Translations under genes and position numbers: made by a program
Part shown: one piece after another, positions 16,733 through 25,070 of the stretch
Numbering within the stretch: position 1 is the first letter of the stretch
How the letters are laid out: each line of letters starts with the position of its first letter
The notes under the pieces: generated by a model
What the model was told of the DNA's origin: nothing
Databases searched by the model: none
Seen by the model: only the letters and a program-made list of their open reading frames with translations
Assembly: GCF_014650775.1 (NCBI RefSeq)
Contig: NZ_BMVP01000018.1
Span: 34,431 to 98,430, forward strand
Origin: Streptomyces cirratus
Lineage (GTDB): Bacteria; Actinomycetota; Actinomycetes; Streptomycetales; Streptomycetaceae
DNA: 64,000 bases
Direction of reading: 5' to 3'

Positions 16733-17719
16733 ATGATCGACGTACGCATCCGACACTTGGGTGAACTCACCGTGTCCGCGCAGGGGTTGGGCTGCATGGG
16801 GATGAGTCACGGCTACGGGGACTCGGACGACGCACAGTCGATCGAGACCCTCAACCGCGCCCTCGACCTCGGGGTGACGCTCCTGGACACCGCCGACTTC
16901 TACGGTGCCGGGCACAACGAGGAACTGGTCGGTCGGGCCATCGCCGGGCGGCGCGACGACGCGGTGGTCGCGACGAAGTTCGGCTTCGCCAACCGTCTGG
17001 GCGAGCCCACCGTCATTCGCGGCGACGCCCCCTACGTGCGCCAGGCGTGCGAGGCGTCGCTGCGCCGGCTCGGGGTCGACCACATCGACCTCTACTACCA
17101 GCACCGGGTCGACCCGCGGGTGCCGATCGAGGAGACCGTCGGCGCCATGGCCGAGCTGGTACAGGCCGGCAAGGTCCGCCACCTCGGGCTGTCGGAGGCA
17201 AGTCCGGAAACGATCCGTCGGGCACACGCCGTGCACCCGATCACGGCGCTGCAGAGCGAGTGGTCCCTCTGGAGCCGCGACCTGGAGGCGGAGGCCGCCC
17301 CGGTCTGCCGTGAGCTCGGCATCGGCTTGGTCCCGTTCTCCCCGCTCGGGCGGGGCTTTCTGACCGGACGCTACAACTCGGTGGAGGGCCTGGCGAAGAA
17401 CGACGTGCGGCGCACGCAGCCGCGGTTCGCCGACGGCAACCTCGACCGGAACCTGGCGATCGTCGCGAAGCTGGAGGAGCTGGCTGCCGCCAAGGGCGTC
17501 ACCGCCGGGCAGCTCGCACTGGCCTGGGTGCAGCACCGGGGCGAGGACGTCGTACCGATCCCCGGCACCCGGCGCCGGCGGTACCTGGAAGAAAACCTCG
17601 CGGCCCTGTCCGTAGAGCTGACACCGGAGGACCTTGCCGCCATCGAGGCCGCGGCTCCGCGCGAGGAGATCGCGGGCGCCCGCTACGACGCGACGAGCCT
17701 GAGCTTCGTCGACCACTGA
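16733..17719 (+). CDS. Aldo/keto reductase
   Basis: The 328-residue enzyme has all four catalytic residues of the family. Asp and Tyr are in DTADFYGAGHNEEL, Lys is in VVATKFGFANRL and His is in DLYYQHRVDP. The NADPH-binding C-terminal half contains IPGTRRRRYLEENLAA. Start ATG 16733 has a strong GGAGG at 16721-16725. It reduces aldehydes or ketones with NADPH. The members closest in feel are general stress or quinone/aldehyde reductases. The MerR-type promoter in front suggests induction by a toxic electrophile or similar signal. Confidence 0.93.
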   Translation: MIDVRIRHLGELTVSAQGLGCMGMSHGYGDSDDAQSIETLNRALDLGVTLLDTADFYGAGHNEELVGRAIAGRRDDAVVATKFGFANRLGEPTVIRGDAPYVRQACEASLRRLGVDHIDLYYQHRVDPRVPIEETVGAMAELVQAGKVRHLGLSEASPETIRRAHAVHPITALQSEWSLWSRDLEAEAAPVCRELGIGLVPFSPLGRGFLTGRYNSVEGLAKNDVRRTQPRFADGNLDRNLAIVAKLEELAAAKGVTAGQLALAWVQHRGEDVVPIPGTRRRRYLEENLAALSVELTPEDLAAIEAAAPREEIAGARYDATSLSFVDH

Positions 17720-17969
17720 CGGAGTCGGGAGTACGCGTGTTCGGACGTGGGCTGAGCCGGACGTCGGCCGGCCGGGGGGTGCTGGCGCTGGAACAGGCCC
17801 TCCGTGCCCGGTGGGGGCGGCGTCGGTGAGGAGTCGGCGGAGGACGAGGCCCCGCACCGGCCTGCCCTCCTCCGGATGGGCTCGTACGCCCGCCCACCCC
17901 CACACCGGGGCGGGTAGGGCCGGCACCCGGCCGCAGTAACCGGTCGCCCGGCCGCGCGTTGGGATCTGC

Positions 17970-18179
17970 GTGACCCTCGACGACCTCTACACCGACATCG
18001 TGGCCGAAGAACTCGACGCCGACGCCGCCCCCCAGCGGCTGGCGATCCTCACCCACCGGGAGGCCGAACTCGCCCTCGCCCTCCTCGCCGCCGTCGTCAA
18101 CGGCGACACCGGTGAGGAGGTACGCACCACCGCCCGCGCCCTGAGCACCCGCCTCGGCATGCGCCTGCCCGCCACCTGA
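17970..18179 (+). CDS. Small hypothetical protein
   Basis: A 69-residue, acidic, probably all-helical protein (LTHREAELALALLAAVVNGD) starts at GTG 17970. Codon use is strongly GC-biased and favours this frame. I see no signal peptide or known motif. It is isolated, 250 bases after the aldo/keto reductase and convergent to the TetR gene. I do not recognise it. Confidence 0.55.
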   Translation: MTLDDLYTDIVAEELDADAAPQRLAILTHREAELALALLAAVVNGDTGEEVRTTARALSTRLGMRLPAT

Positions 18180-18316
18180 GCGTCCCGGTGCACCGAGCCC
18201 GGCCGCCGGCTGCGGCCGATCGAGGACGAGCCGTGGGGCGTCCCGGGTGAACGCGCTGCTCGCTGCCGGTCGACGCCGAGAACGGCGGCCGATGCGGCTA
18301 CGGCCGGTGGCCCTCC

Positions 18317-18943
18317 CTACGGTGTCGCGGGCGCGCTCGGGCCAGGTGCGTCGTGGAGCAGCAATGCGACCGCAGCCTCGACGTAGTCGTTCAGCCCGTC
18401 CTGCGTTCCGAGCGGGAGCAAGCCCGGCAGCCGTACGGCCAGTTGGTTGTGTCCGACGTAGGCCGTGAGCCCCAGAACGGCACGCTGTACCGCCACCTCG
18501 GGCGGGAATCCGAGCTCCTCGAAGAGGCTCACGACGTAGGCCATGCGCCGTTCCATCACGCGCCGCACCACGGGTGCGACGAGTGCGTGGTCGGCGGAGG
18601 CGAGCACGCTGACAGCCGCGGGATTGTGTTCCGCGTCCCTGCTGACACGCGTGAAGAGCATCCGCAGTCGGGCTGCCGGTTCGGGTTCGGCGGCCAGGGC
18701 GGAGATGGTCGCCTCGGTGAAGCGCTGTTCCCAGAGTGAGAGCGCCGCCTCGATGAGCGCCTCTCGATTCGCGAAGTGCCAGTAGAAACTGCCTTTGGTC
18801 GTGCCCAGTGCCGTCGCGAGCGGCTCGACCGCGACAGCGGCCACTCCGCCCTTGCCGAGGGCGCTGAGCGCGGCTTCGGCCCAATCGTTCGCGGACAACC
18901 GACGACGTTCTCGTTCCATCTCCATACGGTAGCGTACGGTCAT
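18317..18943 (-). CDS. TetR-family transcriptional regulator
   Basis: The product of up to 208 residues has a TetR helix-turn-helix (VEPLATALGTTKGSFYWHFA) and a ligand-binding C-terminal domain from about residue 70. ATGs at 18943, 18925 and 18919 are all possible. The first operator copy (18922-18939) would sit inside the longest version, and none has a good ribosome site, so the true start may be a later ATG on a leaderless message. It is divergent from a decayed SRPBCC gene, its probable former target. Confidence 0.9.
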   Translation of the reverse strand: MTVRYRMEMERERRRLSANDWAEAALSALGKGGVAAVAVEPLATALGTTKGSFYWHFANREALIEAALSLWEQRFTEATISALAAEPEPAARLRMLFTRVSRDAEHNPAAVSVLASADHALVAPVVRRVMERRMAYVVSLFEELGFPPEVAVQRAVLGLTAYVGHNQLAVRLPGLLPLGTQDGLNDYVEAAVALLLHDAPGPSAPATP

Positions 18944-18962
18944 TCCATACGCACCCGTATGG
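18922..18962. promoter_or_regulatory. Twin TetR operators
   Basis: CCATACG-GTAG-CGTACGG (18922-18939) and CCATACG-CACC-CGTATGG (18945-18962) are two inverted repeats of identical architecture (7+4+7). They are five bases apart and overlap the TetR start region. Autorepression and control of the divergent gene are inferred. Confidence 0.75.
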
Positions 18963-18963
18963 A

Positions 18964-19225
18964 GTGCGTCCAGGTGAGCGCCTACGAGCCCGGCAGCCGG
19001 AGATCCGCTTCATCTTCACCCCCGGACCGGGCCTGGTGGGTCACCACGAATTCGTCATCGTCCCCAACGGGCCGGCACGCTGTCAGGTCGTCCACACCAT
19101 CACCGCGCGTGCGGCCGGGGTGATGCGCCTGCTGTGGCCTCTCGCAGCCCGCTGGCTCCACAAAGCGCTCCTCACCGACCTGCTCGACACCATCGAGCGG
19201 GAAGCGACAGGCCGCGTCGACTTCT
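18964..19225 (+). pseudogene. SRPBCC-family (polyketide cyclase-like) protein remnant
   Basis: The frame from 18964 encodes EIRFIFTPGPGLVGHHEFVI, then CQVVHTITARAAGVMRLLWP and ARWLHKALLTDLLDTIERE. This is the C-terminal half of an SRPBCC ligand-binding protein. A few bases upstream another frame reads VSAYEPGSR, the normal preceding segment, so a frameshift lies near 18995-19003. The N-terminal third is absent. It sits immediately downstream of the TetR operators and was probably the regulated gene. Confidence 0.6.
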
Positions 19226-19577
19226 CCTGCCGGCCCCCACCCCGTCCGTCGCCCCGGCAGCCTGAACGCAGCGGCGCGACCGCGAGTGCAGAACGCCCGG
19301 GGGCCGCGCCGAAGCGCAAGACCTGGCCGTCATCGAACTCCAGACGAAGCGTCATCCTGGTCACGCTCACGGCCGGGACCCGAGCCTGAACCTGCACCGG
19401 GAAGCGGATGGGCGGCGCTGCCACGTCCGCCGCCCGCCTGCATACGCCCTTCGGGTGAACCCGACGGTACGGACCCAGCCACGCGCCCGAGGGGAGCGAA
19501 GACGGTGCGAGGGCCCGGAGCGTCCGGGCATGCCCCGCGCACGTGCGAAGTGGTGCGCATACCTTTTGGAGGCAGTT

Positions 19578-19817
19578 GTGACTGGTCTGTTCAAGAGCGC
19601 CGCGGTCGCGTTGGCCGCGGGGGTGGCCGTGGTCGGCGGGGCGTTCGTCGCGTTGGCCGATGCCGGGGCCCAGGGTGTGGCCGCGTATTCGCCCGGGGTG
19701 GGCTCGGGCAACGTGATTCAGATCCCGATCCACATCCCGGTCAACGCGTGCGGGAACAGTGTGAGCGTGATCGGACTGCTCAACCCGGCCTTCGGGAACA
19801 CCTGCGTCAACTCCTGA
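19578..19817 (+). CDS. Short chaplin
   Basis: A 79-residue secreted protein. GTG 19578 follows TGGAGG (19567-19572). The signal peptide is VALAAGVAVVGGAFVALADA. The rest is a single chaplin domain with the conserved run GNVIQIPIHIPVN, ACGNSVSVIG and LLNPAFGNTCVNS, including the two cysteines. Short chaplins form amyloid-like surfactant fibres on aerial hyphae and spores in Streptomyces. Typical members have VPVHVPVNVCGN, so the Ile-rich strand here is a mild variant. No clear BldN-type promoter was found. The 350 bases upstream hold only the SRPBCC relic. Confidence 0.93.
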   Translation: MTGLFKSAAVALAAGVAVVGGAFVALADAGAQGVAAYSPGVGSGNVIQIPIHIPVNACGNSVSVIGLLNPAFGNTCVNS

Positions 19818-19940
19818 CCGCCCACGCTTCCAGGGCTCCGGTCCGAGCGCCGGTGACGGGCCGACGGCGGGCCGGATGACCTCGATCCCTTCGGTGTGTG
19901 ACACGGCCGGTTGGGCGCCGGACGCCGGGGGTGAGCAAGT

Positions 19941-20081
19941 GCGGACGCGGTGCTCGACGTCACCGGCGGAGACGTGAACCACGAACTGCTACGGGCACGC
20001 GACACCGTTTCACAGCTCACCGGAACGCCGGGCCGCACGTTCCGGCAGTGGCCCGCAGAGAACGCCGACGCCGTTCGTTGA
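19941..20081 (+). pseudogene. NmrA/NAD(P)-binding protein, C-terminal fragment
   Basis: The reading frame ADAVLDVTGGDVNHELLRAR, DTVSQLTGTPGRTFRQW, ENADAVR-stop resembles the last 45 residues of NAD(P)-dependent NmrA-like reductases, which end in TFxxWxxENAxAFR. No upstream Rossmann fold is found. The rest of 19818-20316 shows no gene or strong signal. Confidence 0.5.
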
Positions 20082-20316
20082 CGCGCCTGACCGCGGCCCG
20101 GTCGCGACCTGAGCACGTTCGTGGGGGTCCGCTCCGTCGGGCCGCCGAAGCGGCTGCCGGGTATCAGGACCTCCCGGAGAGTTCCGACAGGTAGCCCGGC
20201 CAAGGCCCTGGGCTCGGGGCTGCCGCGACTCGCCGCGGAACCGCGGCAGGCGCACCGCCCGCACAGCAGAAGGGAGTCACGGGAACGCCGGCAACGGAGG
20301 TACTTGCATCCCATGC

Positions 20317-21306
20317 TCACGGGGCCCCCGCCGCACCTGCGCGTCGTTGGTAGAGGACGTGTCGGGACCGTCGGGTGCGCGTCACGAGCCCGGCGCGGTA
20401 CAGGATTTGCAGGTGGTACGAGACGGTGGCCGGGCTCAGGTAGAGGCGCTGGGCGATTTCCGTCGTGGAACGCGGTTGGTGCAACTCGGCCAGGAGCCTT
20501 TGTCGCATCTCACCGATCAACGGGTGCTCCTGGATCTGCGGGAGAGCGTCGATCCGTACGGTTGGGTAGACGATCAGCGGGGTGCGTGGGTTCGGCGCAC
20601 CAGCCGGCTCGGCGGCGCAGAAGACGGCCCGGTCGATGAAGACGCTCGGTGTCATGATCACTGCATTCGCGTCCAGCGTCATCTGGTGCGCGCTACCCGA
20701 GCGGAGGTGAACAAGCAGCTCACCGTCTAACCATTGCAGGTTGGGAGCCAGATGGTTGAGCGTCTCGGCGAGGCCGTATCGGGCGATCTCGGAGGCCCGT
20801 GCGGTGACATCGGCTTCCAGACGTGCCTGGACGGCCGGCCACGACGGCGCCAACACCGCGTGCCAGAACTGTGCCATCTCATCGGCCAGGCGTTGCGCGA
20901 AGTGGCCTTCTCCGCGTGCGAGCGCCTGGAGGAGCTGCCGCGGGGCCGGGCGGGTGGAATGCGGATCCCAGGAGTGGCCACTGATGGCACTTCCCAACTC
21001 GTAGCGGATCCGCTCGTGGGGCGTCGTGGCGATCCGGTGTAGTTCGCTGTCCGTCTCGTTCTGGAAGGTCTGGGGCTCAGGCCGGAGGAAGTCCGGAGCG
21101 TAACCTCGCGGTCCGCATGCGCCGACCACAGCCAGCAGTCCCAGTCGGTGCAGGGTCAGCGCTTGGGTGGTCCTGGCGCGCCACGATGCGTCCAGGCCGG
21201 CGGGATTGGAGCCGATGGTGCTGAGCAGGTCCTTGGCTGAGCCGAGGGGCGAAACGGCGAACCTGACGCTCCCCAGGCCTTGAGTCCCCAGGCGGATCCG
21301 GATCAC
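20317..21306 (-). CDS. ArsR/SmtB-type winged-helix regulator with long N-terminal domain
   Basis: The 329-residue protein starts at GTG 21306. Its C-terminal 90 residues form a winged helix (GEMRQRLLAELHQPRSTTEI, YLSPATVSYHLQILYRAGLV) of the ArsR type. The first 240 residues match the uncharacterised sensor-like region seen in large actinobacterial ArsR-like regulators (LGSVRFAVSPLGSAKDLLST; HPLI before the DNA-binding part). No metal-binding cysteine pair is visible in the winged helix, so metal sensing is unlikely. The target is unknown. It is divergent from a small secreted protein at 21520. Confidence 0.85.
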   Translation of the reverse strand: MIRIRLGTQGLGSVRFAVSPLGSAKDLLSTIGSNPAGLDASWRARTTQALTLHRLGLLAVVGACGPRGYAPDFLRPEPQTFQNETDSELHRIATTPHERIRYELGSAISGHSWDPHSTRPAPRQLLQALARGEGHFAQRLADEMAQFWHAVLAPSWPAVQARLEADVTARASEIARYGLAETLNHLAPNLQWLDGELLVHLRSGSAHQMTLDANAVIMTPSVFIDRAVFCAAEPAGAPNPRTPLIVYPTVRIDALPQIQEHPLIGEMRQRLLAELHQPRSTTEIAQRLYLSPATVSYHLQILYRAGLVTRTRRSRHVLYQRRAGAAGAP

Positions 21307-21519
21307 AAGCGCTGCCCCTTCGCCAGTTCCTTCGAAAGCAATCGAATCATTCGGTCCGTCGATCGACACGGTGTTCGCTGAAATCACCGCACCGACCGGT
21401 GCGAGGGAAACGAAGCAGTCCGTGAACGTCCATGGGAGCCGACCGCAGCACAGCCACGAACGCGGTGCACGCCCCGGGACGGGCAATCGGGTACCACCGA
21501 CGGAGAGAAGGACGAACAC

Positions 21520-21996
21520 ATGCGACGCTCTGCTCGAACCCGCCGAGGCACGGCGAGGACAGCCGCGATCCTGACGGCGGTGGCCACCGTCCTCGCAGGC
21601 GGACTGGCCACTGCTGAAAGCGCCTCGGCGAACACAAGCCCCGGGGGTTGCCGTACGACCGGCTGGGCATCCGAGCCCGGCGGCGTCCAGCTGTGGCCGT
21701 GCAGCAGCGGTGACGGGAGCGTCGGCATCAACGCGACCGTCCACATCCGCAACCCGAACGCGATCGACATCTTCCCCTGCGCGCAGCTGTTGCAAGTCAA
21801 CTCCAACGGCACCACGACCCAGGTCGGCGACTTCGGATGCATCGGGGCGTGGACGAACGGTGCCCCGGACCTGAGGAAGGGGCCGATCGGCGTGCACCAG
21901 GGCACCTACGTGGTGGTGTCCGGATTCTGGGCCACGATCGACGGCCACTACGGCTACTACGGGGGCGCCCAGAGCGCCACCATCAAGGTGTTCTGA
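21520..21996 (+). CDS. Small secreted protein of unknown function
   Basis: This 158-residue protein has a signal peptide (TARTAAILTAVATVLAGGLATAESASA) and a mature domain with four cysteines (GGCRTTG, LWPCSSG, IFPCAQLL, DFGCIGAW), probably two disulfides. The C-terminal half is rich in Gly, Tyr and Trp (FWATIDGHYGYYGGAQ). GAGAGAAGGA precedes ATG 21520. I do not recognise the family. It is divergent from the ArsR-like regulator, which may control it. Confidence 0.8.
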   Translation: MRRSARTRRGTARTAAILTAVATVLAGGLATAESASANTSPGGCRTTGWASEPGGVQLWPCSSGDGSVGINATVHIRNPNAIDIFPCAQLLQVNSNGTTTQVGDFGCIGAWTNGAPDLRKGPIGVHQGTYVVVSGFWATIDGHYGYYGGAQSATIKVF

Positions 21997-22101
21997 GACC
22001 GTGTCCTGTCCGGCTGCGCCTACGGCGGCCGTCCGTGCCGGACAGGACCGCGAGCACGCTGACGATCTCCACCCGGGCCGTTTCGGGACTCGGGTGGAGA
22101 T

Positions 22102-23010
22102 TCAATGCCCGTCGTGCTGCATCGCCTGCTCGCAAAGGGTGCGGATGAGCGTCGTGACACGGGGCCGGTCACGGCCGCCGATCGTGGCGACGCCGATGTG
22201 CCGGACCGGGCCCGGCGACTTGATCGGGACGGTGCGCAGGCCCGGGATTCCGGGAGTGAGGGCGATGGAGGGGATCAGGGAGACTCCCATGCCTGCCGCG
22301 ACGAGGGAGCGGGCGAAGAAGTAGTCGGAGGTGGTCCCGCGGATTTCCGGATCGAAGCCGGCGCGTTCGGCGAAGCGGCGCAGGTATGCCTCGGTCTTCA
22401 TGCAGCCGAGCACCCAGGGTTCGGCTGCCAGATCGGCGAGGTCGAGCGCGTCGTGGTCGGCGAGTCGGTGCCCCTGCGGCAGGACGACGTGCAGGGGGTC
22501 TTCCAGGAGCGGCGTCCACTCCAGGCGGGAGCTGGGGCCCGGTCCGACGGGGAGCGGGCCGTCGAAGTGGTAGGCGAGGGCAAGGTCCACGGCACCTTGA
22601 CGGACGAGTGGAAGGGTGTCCTCGGGTTCACCCTCCCTGACATGGAGCACGGTGCGCGGATGGACTGCCATGAGCCGGGTGAGAGCGGCGGGCAGCAGGA
22701 GCCTGCCGCCGCTGGTGAAGGTGGCGACGGTGAGTTGGGTGCGGCCAGTGCTGAGCGCGGCGACCCGTTGTCGTGCATGTTCGAGCTCCGCGGCGACGGA
22801 TTCGGCGGCGCCGACCATGATGTGGCCCGCCCGTGTGAGGGTGACGCCCCGGGTGCTGCGCGCGACGACCTGGACACCGAGGCTGCGTTCCAGTGCAGCC
22901 ACCTGCTGGGAGACGGCCGAGGGGGTGAGGCGGAGAGCCGCGGCCGCCTGGTTGAAGCTGCCGAACTCCGCCACCGCCCGCAGGACGCGAAGCCGCTGCA
23001 CATCGATCAA
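22102..23010 (-). CDS. LysR-family transcriptional regulator
   Basis: The 302-residue LysR protein has its DNA-binding helix-turn-helix at residues 3-62 (LRVLRAVAEFGSFNQAAAAL, PSAVSQQVAALERSLG) and its effector-binding domain after residue 90. TTG 23010 is chosen because AAGGAA lies five bases upstream and homology begins at MIDVQRLRVL. It is divergent from an NAD-dependent epimerase-like gene, with palindromic elements in the short spacer. It probably controls the epimerase and the following aldo/keto reductase. Confidence 0.92.
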   Translation of the reverse strand: MIDVQRLRVLRAVAEFGSFNQAAAALRLTPSAVSQQVAALERSLGVQVVARSTRGVTLTRAGHIMVGAAESVAAELEHARQRVAALSTGRTQLTVATFTSGGRLLLPAALTRLMAVHPRTVLHVREGEPEDTLPLVRQGAVDLALAYHFDGPLPVGPGPSSRLEWTPLLEDPLHVVLPQGHRLADHDALDLADLAAEPWVLGCMKTEAYLRRFAERAGFDPEIRGTTSDYFFARSLVAAGMGVSLIPSIALTPGIPGLRTVPIKSPGPVRHIGVATIGGRDRPRVTTLIRTLCEQAMQHDGH

Positions 23011-23017
23011 CAGTTTT

Positions 23018-23054
23018 CCTTAATCCCGATCAAGTAAGTCAGCACTTCTGCTGA
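23018..23054. promoter_or_regulatory. Probable LysR binding region between divergent genes
   Basis: Two dyads occupy the spacer. CTTA and TAAG lie about 12 bases apart (around 23018-23037). TCAGCA-CTTC-TGCTGA lies at 23039-23054. The second overlaps the upstream candidate ATG of the epimerase, which argues for the downstream start at 23081. Confidence 0.5.
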
Positions 23055-23080
23055 TGACGATAGGTCTGCAGGCTTGGGGC

Positions 23081-24019
23081 ATGCAAAGGATCTGCGTCAT
23101 CGGCGGAAGCCGGTACTTCGGAAAGCTCCTCGTAGAGCGGCTACAGGCTGCGGGCCACCAGGTCACTTTGATCAACCGCGGCTCCGGCCCGCCGCCCGTC
23201 GGCGTCGAGCACCTCGTCGTCGACCGCAACGACGAGGCCGCCCTGACGGCCGCGCTCGACGCCCGCACCTTCGACGTCGTGGTGGACCAGATCTGCTACA
23301 CCCCGGTACAGGCCGCCATCGCCGCCCGCGCCTTTGCCGGCCGCACCCGGCGCTATGTCATGACCTCCACGATCGAGGTCTACGACCCCGCGACCGCCGC
23401 CCTGCCGGCCGTGCCCTCGGGGACGCCCGTGTCAGAGGAGAGCGTGGACCCGAGCACCTGGCAGGTAGCCATGGACCTGCCGTGGCACGACGACGCCTAC
23501 CTGGAGGCGCACTACGCCGAGGGCAAGCGGCAGGCCGAGGCGGTCTTCGCCCGCGCCGGCAGCTTCGCCTTCGCCACGGTGCGCAGCGCCCACGTGCTCG
23601 GCGGCGGCGCGCAGGAGTTCACCGGCCGGCTGGCGCACTATGCCGGGCGCATCGCCCGGGGCGAAGAGGTCACCGTGCACGCGAAGGCGCTGCCCACGGT
23701 CTTCATCCACTACGAGGAGCTGGCGGACCTGCTGTCGTGGGCGACCACTGCCGACTTCACCGGCCCGGTCAACGCCTGCTCCGACGGCCCGCTCGATGTG
23801 TACGGCCTCGCCGGGATCGTCGCCGCGCCGGCCGGCCGGGAGGCCGTCTACCGGACCGTCCCGGCGGGCGAGGAGGCTTCGCCGTTCTCCTTCGACCGCC
23901 ATTACGCCATGAGCAACGCCCGTGCGAAGGTGCTGGGTTTCTCCTTCTCCCGCACCGCCGACTGGCTGCCCGGCGCCGTCGCCGAAGCCCTCGCCCTATC
24001 CGTCGCTCCCACCGACTGA
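23081..24019 (+). CDS. NAD-dependent epimerase/dehydratase-like reductase
   Basis: The 312-residue protein has an N-terminal Rossmann motif, MQRICVIGGSRYFGKLLVER, of the extended/atypical SDR type (GGSRYFG rather than GxxGxxG). It also has VTLINRGSGPPPV and VVVDQICYTPVQA. Such proteins resemble the isoflavone-reductase/epimerase group found next to LysR regulators. The reaction is unknown. An in-frame ATG at 23054 is possible but lies in a dyad. It is followed after 14 bases by an aldo/keto reductase, so both are likely co-transcribed under the divergent LysR protein. Confidence 0.88.
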   Translation: MQRICVIGGSRYFGKLLVERLQAAGHQVTLINRGSGPPPVGVEHLVVDRNDEAALTAALDARTFDVVVDQICYTPVQAAIAARAFAGRTRRYVMTSTIEVYDPATAALPAVPSGTPVSEESVDPSTWQVAMDLPWHDDAYLEAHYAEGKRQAEAVFARAGSFAFATVRSAHVLGGGAQEFTGRLAHYAGRIARGEEVTVHAKALPTVFIHYEELADLLSWATTADFTGPVNACSDGPLDVYGLAGIVAAPAGREAVYRTVPAGEEASPFSFDRHYAMSNARAKVLGFSFSRTADWLPGAVAEALALSVAPTD

Positions 24020-24033
24020 GGAACAAGGCCACC

Positions 24034-24930
24034 ATGCAGTACCGCACCATCGCCAGCACCGCCGTCAGCGCCATCGGTCTGGGCGCCATGCCGCTGTCCA
24101 TCGAGCACCGCCCGGACCAGACGCGGGCCGTCGCCACCGTCCACGCCGCGCTCGACGCCGGTGTCACCCTTGTCGACACCGCCGACAGCTACCACTGGCA
24201 CGCCGACGAAGCGGGTCACAACGAGCTGCTGATCGCCCGCGCCCTGGCCCGCTACGGCGGCGACACCTCCCATGTCCTGGTGGCCACCAAGGGTGGCCGC
24301 GGCCGTCCCGGCGACGGCAGCTGGACCGTCACCGCCACACCCGCCCACCTCAAGCAGGCCGCCGAAGCCTCCGCCAAGCGCCTGGGCGTCGAGGCGATCG
24401 GCCTGTACCAGCTGCACAAGCCGGACCCGACCGTACCCTGGGCGGAATCCGTCGGCGCGCTGCGCGAGCTCCTCGACGCCGGCACCATCCGCGCCGCCGG
24501 TATCTCCAACGTCACCACCACCCAGATCCGCCAGGCACATCAGATCCTCGGCGAAGGGCTCGTCTCCGTACAGAACCGGTACTCGCCCGCCGTCCGCGAC
24601 AGCGAGCCGGAGCTGCGGCTGAGTGAACAGCTGGGGCTGGCCTTCCTGCCGTGGGGCCCACTCGGCGGCATCTCCCGCAGTTCCCTCGACGGTCCCTCCG
24701 GTCCCACCTCCATCGGCACACCCTTCCACCGCATCGCCGCCGAACGCGGCGTCAGCCCGCAGCAGATCGCGCTGGCTTGGCTGCTCGCCCGCTCGCCGGC
24801 AGTGATCCCGCTACCGGGAGCCAGCCGCCCGACCTCCATCACCGACTCCGCCAGGGCCGTGGAGCTCACGCTGAACGCGCAGGAACTGGAGGAACTCGAG
24901 GACGCTCTGCCGTGTCAGTTGGGGCTCTAG
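24034..24930 (+). CDS. Aldo/keto reductase
   Basis: The 298-residue aldo/keto reductase retains the catalytic set: Asp and Tyr in DTADSYHWHADEAG, Lys in VLVATKGGRGRPG and His in LYQLHKPDPTV. The cofactor segment is VIPLPGASRPTSITDSARA. ATG 24034 lies 14 bases after the epimerase stop with an AGGAACAAGG ribosome site. It probably acts with the epimerase-like reductase in a small catabolic or detoxification operon. A long hairpin ends the operon at 24965-24998. Confidence 0.92.
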   Translation: MQYRTIASTAVSAIGLGAMPLSIEHRPDQTRAVATVHAALDAGVTLVDTADSYHWHADEAGHNELLIARALARYGGDTSHVLVATKGGRGRPGDGSWTVTATPAHLKQAAEASAKRLGVEAIGLYQLHKPDPTVPWAESVGALRELLDAGTIRAAGISNVTTTQIRQAHQILGEGLVSVQNRYSPAVRDSEPELRLSEQLGLAFLPWGPLGGISRSSLDGPSGPTSIGTPFHRIAAERGVSPQQIALAWLLARSPAVIPLPGASRPTSITDSARAVELTLNAQELEELEDALPCQLGL

Positions 24931-24964
24931 GGACCGGCTGGGGCAGGACTTGCCGGACCCCCAA

Positions 24965-24998
24965 CCGGCCGCAGTTCCCAGTGGGGAACTGCGGCCGG
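24965..24998. terminator. Perfect 15-bp stem-loop terminator
   Basis: CCGGCCGCAGTTCCC (24965-24979) pairs with GGGAACTGCGGCCGG (24984-24998) around AGTG. There is no U-run, as often in Streptomyces. It lies between the convergent aldo/keto reductase and TPR genes and could serve both. Confidence 0.8.
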
Positions 24999-25070
24999 GC
25001 GCGGTGTACCGCTCGGAGACGGTGTACGGCTTCGGCGTCCGCGGCTGCCGACCGCGCACGCCCCGCCCCA

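Noticed and set aside
17970..18179. Small gene as an antitoxin of a toxin-antitoxin pair
   Set aside because: No partner toxin frame overlaps or adjoins it, and no DNA-binding motif is visible.
19390..19577. BldN-type promoter upstream of the chaplin
   Set aside because: No pair of hexamers close to the BldN consensus at proper spacing could be found by eye.
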